Source: Candidatus Cloacimonadales bacterium (GTDB taxonomy: Bacteria; Cloacimonadota; Cloacimonadia; Cloacimonadales; TCS61). Taken from it: 47,100 bases of DNA. Every line of letters starts with the position of its first letter. The stretch's first letter is position 1. The stretch is taken from NCBI GenBank assembly GCA_030656075.1, contig JAUSOT010000235.1, positions 1 through 47,100 on the forward strand, read 5' to 3'. The notes beneath the pieces are model-generated. The model searched no databases. It worked only from the letters and a program-made list of their open reading frames with translations, and was not told the DNA's origin. Below are positions 26,681 to 34,790 of the stretch, piece by piece. The position numbers and the translations under genes were made by a program.

Positions 26681-27511
26681 ATGTCTTGGAAATTAGCTGC
26701 AATTGTTTCGGTTCTGGTTTTGCTGGTTGGATGTGTTTCATCGAATCAGAAAGCCTCAGAAAAACGTTATGTGATCACTTCACCGGAAATTGCCGAAATC
26801 GTCTGTCTATTGGAAGGTGCGGAAAATATCGTCGGCATCACTGCTGAATGCAATTTCCCGGAATATCTGCAGCAAAAGGAAATCGTCGGAAATTTCGGAA
26901 AAGTAAATTTTGAAAAGATCATAGAACTTAATCCGACTGTAGTTTTCACAGCAGGACTGGAACAGAATTCTCTGGCAGCAGAATTGAACAAATTGGATTA
27001 CCATGCAGAAAGAATCCACTCCAAATCAGTTGAGGAAATGCTCGATTCGATTTTGAAAATCGGGAAGATCATAGATTGCGAAAAACGTAGTATTTTCGTG
27101 GTGGACAGCCTGAAATCCGAATTGCAAAATATTCAAAATTACTCATACAAACCAAGGGTATTTATGGAGATCTACGGCGATCCCATCATGAGCGCCAGCG
27201 ACAGTTCTTTTGTGGGACAGCTTGTAGCTCTGGCGGGCGGGAAAAATATTTTTGAACAGCTGCCGCGTGATTACTGCCGCATCGATCCGGAACTGGTGAT
27301 CAAAGCAAATCCCGAAATTATCATTCTCACTTATCCGGGAATATCGGCTGACGATGTGAAAAACCGCAAAGGCTGGGAAGTGATCTCGGCTGTGCAAAAT
27401 GACAGAATTTACTCCATCGATGAAGTTGATCCCGATCTTATTTTGAGAGCTTCTCCTCGCATCATTCTGGGTATCAAGGAATTGCAGAAGGTTTTCCATG
27501 AAGCGAAATAG
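26681..27511 (+). CDS. btuF: Cobalamin-binding lipoprotein of ABC importer
   Basis: A 276-residue periplasmic substrate-binding protein of the BtuF/FecB (type III) fold. It has a lipoprotein signal: MSWKLAAIVSVLVLLVGC with the lipid cysteine at C18. Domain landmarks include SPEIAEIVCLLEGAENIVGI, GKVNFEKIIELNPTVVF and ASPRIILGIKEL at the end. The start at 26681 is the first codon after the terminator T-run; a longer frame from 26600 would read through the hairpin. The cobalamin riboswitch directly upstream supports B12 (or cobinamide) as ligand over siderophores. It overlaps btuC by 14 bp. Confidence 0.88.
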   Translation: MSWKLAAIVSVLVLLVGCVSSNQKASEKRYVITSPEIAEIVCLLEGAENIVGITAECNFPEYLQQKEIVGNFGKVNFEKIIELNPTVVFTAGLEQNSLAAELNKLDYHAERIHSKSVEEMLDSILKIGKIIDCEKRSIFVVDSLKSELQNIQNYSYKPRVFMEIYGDPIMSASDSSFVGQLVALAGGKNIFEQLPRDYCRIDPELVIKANPEIIILTYPGISADDVKNRKGWEVISAVQNDRIYSIDEVDPDLILRASPRIILGIKELQKVFHEAK

Positions 27512-28418
27512 CTGGTTGATAATTCTTTTCGCAGCAGCTTTTACCGGACTGATCTTTTTCTATCTGAAAATCGGTGATCCGGGAAATCATATCATCACTT
27601 CCGTCCGCCTTCCACGCTTGCTTCTCACGTTTCTCACCGGTTTCATCCTGGCTGGAGTGGGACATACATTTCAGGTGATGCTGGATAATCCGCTGGCAGA
27701 ACCCTACATTTTGGGCATATCATCGGGAGCGGCTTTCGGCAGCATTTTGGCAGCAATCACGGGTTTCTTTTTTCTGATGCCGGTTTTTGGCTTTGCCGGA
27801 GCGCTCATCACCATGTTCATCGTCTGGAATCTGGCACATCTCGGCGGAGTTTTCAACCGCACGAAATTATTGCTTTCCGGTATCATTGTTGGAATGTTCT
27901 TCTCGGCTGCGATTTCATTGCTAATGTATCTGAACATGCAGGAAATCGGCAATATCATCAACATCCTGATGGGAAACCTGGGAAGAATTTTCAGTAATAC
28001 TGAATGGAATTATTTCTTGATCATTTTCGCAATTTCCATTTTACTGATGATCTATCTTTTTCTGCTTTCCCACAGACTTTCCATTCTTACAACGGGAGAT
28101 CTGGTTGCCACCAGCCTGGGAATCGATGTGAAAAAACTGCGCCGGAAAATCTTTGTTATCAGTTCGCTGCTCACGGGTGTGACGGTGGCTTATGCCGGGA
28201 TTATCGGATTTGTTGGCTTGGTTGTGCCGCATATTGTGCGGATGCTGGCTAAAGGCAATAAACGTTTTGTGATGATTGTTTCTGCTTTTGCAGGAGCTTT
28301 CCTGCTCATCGTCTGCGATCTGATCGCCAAACATATCGCTCCCATCGAATTACCGGTAGGCGTGATCACAGCCTTTATCGGTTGTCCGTTCTTTATATTC
28401 ATTATGGCAAAAAAGTAA
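27498..28418 (+). CDS. btuC: FecCD/BtuC-family ABC permease
   Basis: A 306-residue polytopic inner-membrane permease, slightly short for the family (about 330). It has the entry SVRLPRLLLTFLTG with AGVGHTFQVMLDNPLAEPYILGIS cut across the conserved NPLAxPxxLGxSxGA region, GIIGFVGLVVPHIVRM and a loop IDVKKLRRK that contacts the ATPase. With BtuF it is under the cobalamin riboswitch. The matching ATPase is not adjacent but lies about 3.1 kb further on, beyond the isc genes. Confidence 0.9.
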   Translation: MKRNSWLIILFAAAFTGLIFFYLKIGDPGNHIITSVRLPRLLLTFLTGFILAGVGHTFQVMLDNPLAEPYILGISSGAAFGSILAAITGFFFLMPVFGFAGALITMFIVWNLAHLGGVFNRTKLLLSGIIVGMFFSAAISLLMYLNMQEIGNIINILMGNLGRIFSNTEWNYFLIIFAISILLMIYLFLLSHRLSILTTGDLVATSLGIDVKKLRRKIFVISSLLTGVTVAYAGIIGFVGLVVPHIVRMLAKGNKRFVMIVSAFAGAFLLIVCDLIAKHIAPIELPVGVITAFIGCPFFIFIMAKK

Positions 28419-28431
28419 CTCGTTTGCCTCG

Positions 28432-29030
28432 AACGAGCAGTCGAAACAGGAGTTTCGCAGGAAAAGTTCATTCCCAAATAGAATTTGGGAACGAGAAAGA
28501 AAAATGATGTTCAGGAATGTGATAAGTATTTAGTAGCCCAACACTCCGTGGTGGGTAAAAATATTGTTCTTTAAATTTGCATAGAAATGGATGAGATAAA
28601 GTAACTCGATCATCTTGATCAAGCAGGCGAAACAGGAGTTTCGCAAGAAAAGTTCATTCCCAAATAGAATTTGGGAACGAGATAACGAGATAACGAGATA
28701 ATGATCTTCTTGCGGCATCTTATGTTCCTTCTTTCCGAGCTTGCGATGAAGAGAAGGACAGCAGGATGAGTTCGAAACAGGAGTTTCGCAGGAAAAGTTC
28801 ATTCCCAAATAGAATTTGGGAACGAGAAAACGATCTTCTTGCGGCATCTTATGTTCCTTCTTTTCGAGATTACGAAGAAGAGAAGGACAGCAGGATGAGT
28901 TATTGCGAAACAGAAGTTTCGTGAGAAATTGCATTCCCAAGACAAACTTGGGAACGAGAATTCTTCAATGAAGAAGGGAAAAGTGATGATTTCAGATCCC
29001 TCTCCTTTGGGGAGGGCTGGGGTGGGGCAA
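28432..29030. repeat. Hairpin array in the btuC-iscU gap
   Basis: About 600 bp without a gene between convergent operons. Four units carry a CGAAACAGGAGTTTCG hairpin followed by TTCCCAAATAGAATTTGGG (from about 28432, 28629, 28773 and 28906, the last diverged). A 129-bp tandem unit starts at 28703 and 28832 (GATCTTCTTGCGGCATCTTA...). Also present are CCCAACACTCCGTGGTGGG (about 28538) and a G-rich element CCCTCTCCTTTGGGGAGGG (about 28999) just past the iscU stop. Confidence 0.85.
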
Positions 29031-29031
29031 C

Positions 29032-29652
29032 CTACATCGTTATCTTGACTTCTTTGATTTCCTTATATTGCTCCAGATGTTCCCGGATTTCTTCTGCTAT
29101 GTTTTCACGATATTTATCGAACTTGGGAATTTCCAGATCGATGACGGCAACTCCCTCTTCAAATCCGGCATACTTCACCATTTTCAAAGTGACAATATCT
29201 TCCCCCACCTGCGGATAAATGACTTTCTTCAATTCTTCCACGATGGTGTCTTTATTGAATTTTTCAACCTCCGCCAGATTGTGCTTCACTTCGTAATCTT
29301 TGATCGCTTTCCGAAGCGTGTCCACAGCCAGCACAGAACAATGGATCTTTACCGGCGGCAAACCGTCCAGTTCTTCGGCAGCTTGCTTCCAGGAAATTTC
29401 CTTGGCTTCGATAATGGTTTTGCCTTTAGCCATATCGGTGATGATAGAACCGGTGGCAATATTGGAAGCACAGCCGTAGGATTGAAATTTGATATCTTCG
29501 ATGACCTGCGTTTCCGGATTCACTTTCATTTGAATGGAAACCTGGTCTCCGCAAGCCGGACTGCCTTCCGTAGCTTCTGCATCGGGATTTTCTATCTTTC
29601 CCACATTGTGTGGTTTCATGAAATGGTCTAAAACTTTTTGCGAATATTGCAT
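29032..29652 (-). CDS. iscU: IscU-type Fe-S scaffold fused to a MIP18-like domain
   Basis: 206 residues. Residues 1-125 are an IscU/NifU N-terminal scaffold with the three cluster cysteines C34 (ACGDQ), C61 (YGCASN) and C105 (HCSVLA). Residues 132-206 (LKKVIYPQVGEDIVTLKMV, AVIDLEIPKF, IKEVKITM) resemble MIP18/DUF59, the domain usually found at the N-terminus of Mrp or in SufT. It is not the CxxC Nfu domain of NifU. The gene overlaps iscS (TAATG) and would receive sulfur from it. Confidence 0.88.
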   Translation of the reverse strand: MQYSQKVLDHFMKPHNVGKIENPDAEATEGSPACGDQVSIQMKVNPETQVIEDIKFQSYGCASNIATGSIITDMAKGKTIIEAKEISWKQAAEELDGLPPVKIHCSVLAVDTLRKAIKDYEVKHNLAEVEKFNKDTIVEELKKVIYPQVGEDIVTLKMVKYAGFEEGVAVIDLEIPKFDKYRENIAEEIREHLEQYKEIKEVKITM

Positions 29653-30827
29653 TATTTCTCCTCTTTATAAAGCGGACTTCTGCGTCTGAGTTCCTGCACG
29701 ATTTCAGCCAGCTTTTCCACCGTATAATCAATTTCTTCTTTTGTGTTGTATCTGCTTAAAGTGAATTTCATTGAGCTGTGCGACTGCTCGTGATTGCGTC
29801 CCATTGCCATCAGGATGTAATTTGCCTTCAAACCTTCGGAAGCGCAGGCGCTGCTGGTGGCTACCGAGATTCCGGCTATATCCAGCATCAGCATGATCGC
29901 TTCACCTTCGATGAAATCGAACGAAATATTTACGTTGTGCGGTGCTCTGCCTGCTCCGCGCGGTCCGTTTAAAAGTGTGTATGGAATTGTGTTTTCTATC
30001 TTTTGCAGCAGGTAGTTGGAAAGCTCTCTCAAATGATTCACATTGTTTTCAAAATCTGCAAAAGTGAATTCCACTGCTTTGGCAAAGCCGGCAATATTAG
30101 CCATGCTCACGGCTCCGGTCTGATGATTATCCAACCGGTTTATGCCATGAATCACCGATCCCAGAACCACGCCTTTTCGTTGGAAGAGCGCACCCACACC
30201 CTGCGGGCCATGAATTTTATGAGCGCTGAAACTCATCAGGTCGATGCCAAGTTCATTTACATCGATGGGAAGTTTACCGTAAGCCTGTCCGGCATCCACA
30301 TGCATCACGATCTTGTGATCGGCAGAATCGAGGATCTCCCGAATTTTCTTGATAGGCTGGATGGAACCGACTGTGTGATTCACAAAGGTGGTCAGGAACA
30401 TGATCGTATCGCTGCGCAGGGAATCTTTGAGTTGCTCCAGATCGATGAAACCTTGATCATCAGTTTGCAGATAAGTAATCTCGAAGCCACTTTTTTCAAA
30501 GAAAGCGGCATTGGTGAGCAGGTCAGGATAATCGATCACAGAAAGAATGATATGCGTTCCATGCTTGGCATTTTCGCTCAGAAATCCTTTGATGGCGATG
30601 TTGTTGGCCAGCGTTCCACTGGCTGTGAAATGAATTTCTTCCGCTTTCGCACCAATAGAATCAGCAATGATTTTTTTGAATCCTTCCAATTCATAAGCTG
30701 CTTCACTTCCGCCTAAAACAAAATTAGCAGGAAAGATGAATTTATCTTTCAAATACGGTAGCATGGCTTCGATAACTTCCGGGGCAGGCTGGGTCGTTTT
30801 GCAGTTGTCGAAATAATATTTTTTCAC
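29652..30827 (-). CDS. iscS: Cysteine desulfurase (IscS/NifS)
   Basis: A 391-residue PLP enzyme that takes sulfur from cysteine and passes it to the scaffold as persulfide. PLP lysine K204 (SFSAHKIHGPQG) and active cysteine C328 (TSSACASEG) are in place, with HVDAGQAYGK for cofactor binding. The N-terminus reads YYFDNCKTT where most have YLDNNATT. It lies 8 bp after the Rrf2 regulator and overlaps the scaffold start, so iscR-iscS-iscU is one operon. Confidence 0.94.
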   Translation of the reverse strand: MKKYYFDNCKTTQPAPEVIEAMLPYLKDKFIFPANFVLGGSEAAYELEGFKKIIADSIGAKAEEIHFTASGTLANNIAIKGFLSENAKHGTHIILSVIDYPDLLTNAAFFEKSGFEITYLQTDDQGFIDLEQLKDSLRSDTIMFLTTFVNHTVGSIQPIKKIREILDSADHKIVMHVDAGQAYGKLPIDVNELGIDLMSFSAHKIHGPQGVGALFQRKGVVLGSVIHGINRLDNHQTGAVSMANIAGFAKAVEFTFADFENNVNHLRELSNYLLQKIENTIPYTLLNGPRGAGRAPHNVNISFDFIEGEAIMLMLDIAGISVATSSACASEGLKANYILMAMGRNHEQSHSSMKFTLSRYNTKEEIDYTVEKLAEIVQELRRRSPLYKEEK

Positions 30828-30835
30828 GCTTTCTC

Positions 30836-31243
30836 CTACAATTTCGCTATAATTTGATCTAACTTTATAGAATCAAAATAGCCGTCCAAATGTTCTTTTA
30901 TCTCATCCCAAAGTTCATGAAAACCGCAGGGCAAGCCGAGGCAGTGGCTCGATTGATTTTCGCTGGAACAAAATGATTTCACATAACTTTCATCCACTGC
31001 TTCCATGATGTTTTGCAGCGAAATGCTTGCGATGGATTTATTCAAGGAGTATCCGCCCCTTGCTCCATGAGTGCTTTGCACTAAACCACTTTGTTTCAGT
31101 TTGCGGAAAAGCTGCTCCACATATTTGCGCGGCAAATTCTGTTTCCGGCAGATTTCCGTGATGGAAACCGGTCGTTCAACAGAACTTACAGCCAGCTCCG
31201 AAAGCGCGCGTACGGCATATTCGGTTTTCGTTGAAATAGGCAT
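30836..31243 (-). CDS. iscR: Rrf2-family Fe-S regulator (IscR-like)
   Basis: 135 residues starting MPISTKTEYAVRALSELA, with a winged helix-turn-helix (ITEICRKQNLPRKYVEQLFRKLK) and the wing THGARGGYSL. Three cysteines, C92, C101 and C106, match the IscR cluster triad C92/C98/C104 with altered spacing. It probably senses Fe-S status and controls its own operon. The start at 31243 has AAGGAG about 8 nt upstream; the longer frame to 31321 has none. Confidence 0.9.
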   Translation of the reverse strand: MPISTKTEYAVRALSELAVSSVERPVSITEICRKQNLPRKYVEQLFRKLKQSGLVQSTHGARGGYSLNKSIASISLQNIMEAVDESYVKSFCSSENQSSHCLGLPCGFHELWDEIKEHLDGYFDSIKLDQIIAKL

Positions 31244-31394
31244 TTCAAATCTCCTTGAGAGATAACATAGGAAAATAGTAGGAATTGGCAAATAGTTTTT
31301 TTGAAAATCATTAATCTTCATATTTCGCTCCCTGCGAAGGGAGCTGTCCGATGAAAGTGGACTGAGGATTTGAAGGAAGTTGAAATAAGTGAAA

Positions 31395-31485
31395 AAACTT
31401 CCGAAGTTTATCTTTTATGATCATTGTGCGTGAAACTTCCGAAGTTTATCTTTTATGATTATTGTGTATGAAACTTCGGAAGTTT
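31395..31485. promoter_or_regulatory. Three 15-bp palindromes at 38-bp spacing (candidate operators)
   Basis: AAACTTCCGAAGTTT at 31395-31409 and 31433-31447, and AAACTTCGGAAGTTT at 31471-31485. The first two are followed by nearly the same ATCTTTTATGAT, so the unit is a 38-bp direct repeat. They lie between divergent iscR and btuD, ending 33 bp before the btuD start, and are not seen elsewhere in the window. No B12 box is present here. Confidence 0.65.
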
Positions 31486-31518
31486 TAGGTGAAGAATACA
31501 TTAAGGGAATTTTATGTA

Positions 31519-32346
31519 ATGAAAATAGTAGAGCTCGAAAACATCAGCCTGGGCTACCGGGAAAAAAGGGTGATCGAAGATCTTAGTTTGAGCTTCGAAT
31601 CGGGAGAATTCTGCGCACTTTTGGGACCCAACGGTGCCGGAAAATCGACACTTTTAAAATCATTAATCGGTTTCTTAAAGCCAAGTGAAGGAACGATCAA
31701 AATTGCCGGAAAATCCCTGAAAAATTGGCCGCAGCCGGAACTGGCAAAAGTGGTTTCATTGATCCCGCAGGATTTTCAACTGCAATTCGATTACAGCGTG
31801 GAAGAAATCGTGCAAATGGGACGCTTTCCCTACCTGGGTTATTGGCAGAAATATTCGGCAGAAGACCGGAATATTGTAGCAGAAATATTAGAACAACTCG
31901 ATCTGACAAGCATGAAGGATAATCTATATTCTCAGTTGAGCGGAGGAGAGCGGCGGCGCGTTTCCATTGCCCGTGCATTGGCGCAGCAAACCGAAATCCT
32001 GCTGATGGACGAAGCTTTTGCTAATCTCGACATCAATCATCAACTGGAGATAATGCAGTTGCTTTCCCGGATAAATGAAGAGCAGCGAAAACTCATTATT
32101 TTGGTTTCGCACAACATCAATCTTTCCTCCGAATATTGCCGGCGCATCGTTATGATGAAGAAGGGAAAAGTCGTAGCCGATGGCAAACCGGCAGAAATTA
32201 TCAACCAGGAAAATCTGGAAAGAGTTTATAATGCCAGATTGGAAATTATAAAAAATCCGGTTTCGGGAAAACCGAATTTGATCTACCCGGGAAAGACAGA
32301 CCAACCTAAAGAAGACCATCAAGGAAAAAAATGCGTAGAAATTTAA
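31519..32346 (+). CDS. btuD: ABC transporter ATPase for cobalamin import
   Basis: A 275-residue ATPase of the BtuD/FhuC family. Walker A GPNGAGKST (36-44), Q-loop IPQDFQ, signature LSGGERRR, Walker B ILLMDEAFANLD and switch SHN are intact. It should power the BtuF-BtuC importer encoded 3 kb upstream. The start at 31519 follows AAGGGA by 10 nt; a GTG at 31489 is the alternative and would overlap the palindrome region. It overlaps the receptor gene by 16 bp. Confidence 0.9.
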   Translation: MKIVELENISLGYREKRVIEDLSLSFESGEFCALLGPNGAGKSTLLKSLIGFLKPSEGTIKIAGKSLKNWPQPELAKVVSLIPQDFQLQFDYSVEEIVQMGRFPYLGYWQKYSAEDRNIVAEILEQLDLTSMKDNLYSQLSGGERRRVSIARALAQQTEILLMDEAFANLDINHQLEIMQLLSRINEEQRKLIILVSHNINLSSEYCRRIVMMKKGKVVADGKPAEIINQENLERVYNARLEIIKNPVSGKPNLIYPGKTDQPKEDHQGKKCVEI

Positions 32347-34469
32347 CGATATTATTCCTGCTGCTGTTCACCAGAATTATTGCTCTGGATGTTTCCGGAA
32401 AAGTAGTTTCCGAAGATGACAAACCACTTTCAAACGTAGTCATCTCAACCTCTGAAAAAGCTGTGGTTACAGATCGATACGGCGTTTTCTTCCTGAAAGG
32501 AATTGCAGAATCTTCCCAAATTAAAATCCACAAAATCGGGTTTGCCGATCTGACTTTGCCTGCTGAGAAACTTCCCGCCAGGATTTTCCTGAAAAAAGCT
32601 TCCATCGAGGTCGAAGGAATTTCGGTCACGGCTCAGTCCAGCGCTCTCAAACTTCCTGAAACTGCGGATAAAGTTGTTATCAAAGTCGATGAGCAAAAGC
32701 ATTATCGGAATGCAGCGGAGATTCTTTCCGATCGCGCTGATCTTCTCGTGAGCGGCACAGGTTTGCACGGCGAAACGCAGAACGTTGCTATTCCCGGTTT
32801 TCAACCGCGTCACACTTTGGTGATGCTGGACGGAATTGCGCTCAATAGAAGCGGTGAAGCGTTCGACATTGCTTCCATTCCGGCTGAGATCATCCAAAGC
32901 ATCGAGATCGTGAAAGGCAGCATGGGAACGGCTGGCGGCAGCGGAGCGCTGGGAGCGGTCATCAATATCAATACGAAACGCACGACAGGAAAATTAGCAG
33001 CTTCCTACCAGCACACTTTCGGTTCGTTTGGTTTGGATAAACACGTCGTTTTCTTCTCCGGTTCGAATAATTTTTGGAGCGGTTACCTGCATTTTTCCAA
33101 AAGCTTTTCCCGAAATGACTTCAAATATAAAGGTCATGAAGGCTGGGATTCCCTATCAACCAGAGAATTCAATGATAAAAAAATCTATGATCTGAACCTG
33201 AACATAGTACATTCCAACAAGTATGTGAACGCAAACTACAAGCTGATCTTCCAGAATTATTTCAAGAAACTCCCCGGCACGATCCAAAATCCTGACTACT
33301 ACAAGAACAGCCGTCAAACCGGGCAAACTTTTCGGCATTTCCTGGAACTTGCCAGAGTAATGTCCGATTACAATTTAAAAGCTGATCTTTATTATTCCGT
33401 TGAGACTTCCACCTACGATAACACCCGGCTTGATTCGCCTTATAACACACTGTTATACAGAGATTTAGGCACAACTGATCAGATTATTCGCGGCGCTAAA
33501 TTGATGACGGAATATCAGCAGCAGGATTTTTATTTTGATTGGGGAGGAGATTATAAATTCGAGTCGTTTTCCTATCGGGATGAATTGAATGAGGCAAATT
33601 CCATTTCCCGAAAGATTTTGGACAATTATGGCATATTTGGTAATACGAAATTTGAAAAACATTACTATCCCTCTCGTCTGGCATTAATTGGTTCCGCACG
33701 CTGGGATCACAATAACCGATTCAGGAATTTCACCAGTTGGCGCATTGCATCGGAATATACTTACGAAACTCTGTTCGACATCATCCTGGGTGGGAATGCG
33801 GCAAATTCCTTTTCCTATCCTTCTTTTCTCAGCATTTATTGGAAGGGTGATACTCAGGCAACAGGCAATCCCGATCTGAAACCGGAAGAATCGCTCAGTT
33901 GGCAGCTCTTCGGTAAATTGGATTTTCACAAACACTTTTTGAAAATAACTTACCGTCAGGATAAACCGGAAGATATGATCGTCTGGTTTTTGGAATATAA
34001 CAGCAAATGGAAACCGCAAAATATCGGCAAAGCAGAGATCAACACCTGGGAATTTGAAACGGAAATGAAACCGGCAGAATTTCTAACTTTGAGTGGAATG
34101 TACTCTGTTATCGATGCTAAAAATAAAACGAAAAGTTCTGATCTTTATGGAGAAAATATCATCTACACTCCCCGTAATAAACTGAATTTGCAGGCAAAAA
34201 TCCAGTTCGAAAATTACATTGGAATGCTTTCCTACAATCGTACCGGTGAGCAAACCTACACGTTCGATCAGTTGTCCGATTCTCAAGAATTACCTGCTTA
34301 TGATCTGGTGAATGCTAGTGTGAATTATAGGATTTATTGGAAACGTCTGCAGTTCACGGTTGGAGCGAATGCCAATAATATTTTTAATAAACTTTATGAA
34401 GTGTATAAATACATTCCGCAGCCTGGCTTTAACTGGGATGTGAATGTGGGTGTGAAGTGGGAAATGTGA
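32331..34469 (+). CDS. btuB: TonB-dependent receptor (BtuB-like)
   Basis: A 712-residue outer-membrane gated channel. A signal peptide (RNLTILFLLLFTRIIALD) is followed by a carboxypeptidase-regulatory-like beta domain (VSGKVVSEDDKPLSNVVIST, about 20-90), a plug (about 105-220 with IPGFQPRHTLVMLDGIAL and IEIVKGSMG), and a 22-strand-type barrel ending in VNVGVKWEM with aromatic-rich strands. SD AAGGAA precedes the ATG. Translational overlap with btuD and the nearby riboswitch operon argue for corrinoid uptake; ligand choice is otherwise not readable. Confidence 0.88.
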   Translation: MRRNLTILFLLLFTRIIALDVSGKVVSEDDKPLSNVVISTSEKAVVTDRYGVFFLKGIAESSQIKIHKIGFADLTLPAEKLPARIFLKKASIEVEGISVTAQSSALKLPETADKVVIKVDEQKHYRNAAEILSDRADLLVSGTGLHGETQNVAIPGFQPRHTLVMLDGIALNRSGEAFDIASIPAEIIQSIEIVKGSMGTAGGSGALGAVININTKRTTGKLAASYQHTFGSFGLDKHVVFFSGSNNFWSGYLHFSKSFSRNDFKYKGHEGWDSLSTREFNDKKIYDLNLNIVHSNKYVNANYKLIFQNYFKKLPGTIQNPDYYKNSRQTGQTFRHFLELARVMSDYNLKADLYYSVETSTYDNTRLDSPYNTLLYRDLGTTDQIIRGAKLMTEYQQQDFYFDWGGDYKFESFSYRDELNEANSISRKILDNYGIFGNTKFEKHYYPSRLALIGSARWDHNNRFRNFTSWRIASEYTYETLFDIILGGNAANSFSYPSFLSIYWKGDTQATGNPDLKPEESLSWQLFGKLDFHKHFLKITYRQDKPEDMIVWFLEYNSKWKPQNIGKAEINTWEFETEMKPAEFLTLSGMYSVIDAKNKTKSSDLYGENIIYTPRNKLNLQAKIQFENYIGMLSYNRTGEQTYTFDQLSDSQELPAYDLVNASVNYRIYWKRLQFTVGANANNIFNKLYEVYKYIPQPGFNWDVNVGVKWEM

Positions 34470-34472
34470 AAA

Positions 34473-34775
34473 CCTCACCCCAGCCCTCTCCTACGAGGAG
34501 AGGGAGGAAATTGTGACTCGTTCACTCTTGAACGAGAAAGCACATTCAAGCGTGAATGTGTCACACGTAGCTTGATCAGCTTGATCTTTGATCAAACGAT
34601 CGGCATTATCTTTCATAAGTGCTATGTTGCGATGAAGAGAAGGACAGCAGGATGAGTTAAGGCGAAATAGGAATTTCGCGAGAAATTGCGTTCCCAAACG
34701 GAATTTGGGAACGAGATTAAAAGATGATGATTTCAGTTCCCTCTCCTCTGGGGAGGGTTAGGGTGGGGCAAAAAC
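34473..34775. repeat. Composite hairpin repeats after btuB
   Basis: The gap holds CCTCTCCTACGAGGAGAGG (about 34487-34505), TTCACTCTTGAACGAG, CACATTCAAGCGTGAATGTG, then a block from about 34632 to 34770 (GAAGAGAAGGACAGCAGGAT, a GCGAAATAGGAATTTCGC hairpin, TTCCCAAACGGAATTTGGGAA and CCCTCTCCTCTGGGGAGGG). This block repeats the order seen at about 28.87-29.03 kb. No gene is seen. Confidence 0.8.
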
Positions 34776-34790
34776 ATAGGAGCACAAGCA

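Noticed and set aside
28530-28940. 136-codon minus-strand frame in the btuC-iscU gap
   Set aside because: It is a translation of the tandem hairpin array, with the same peptide phrases repeated.
28432-28960. CRISPR-like array
   Set aside because: Spacing is irregular, the supposed spacers are themselves repeated, and no cas gene is present.
30003-30716. 237-codon plus-strand frame opposite iscS
   Set aside because: It lies wholly antisense to an intact cysteine desulfurase and shows no domain pattern.
31322-31518. Second cobalamin riboswitch before btuD
   Set aside because: No B12 box (GCCAGGA-type) or CACTGT block was found; only a palindromic element and the three 15-bp palindromes.
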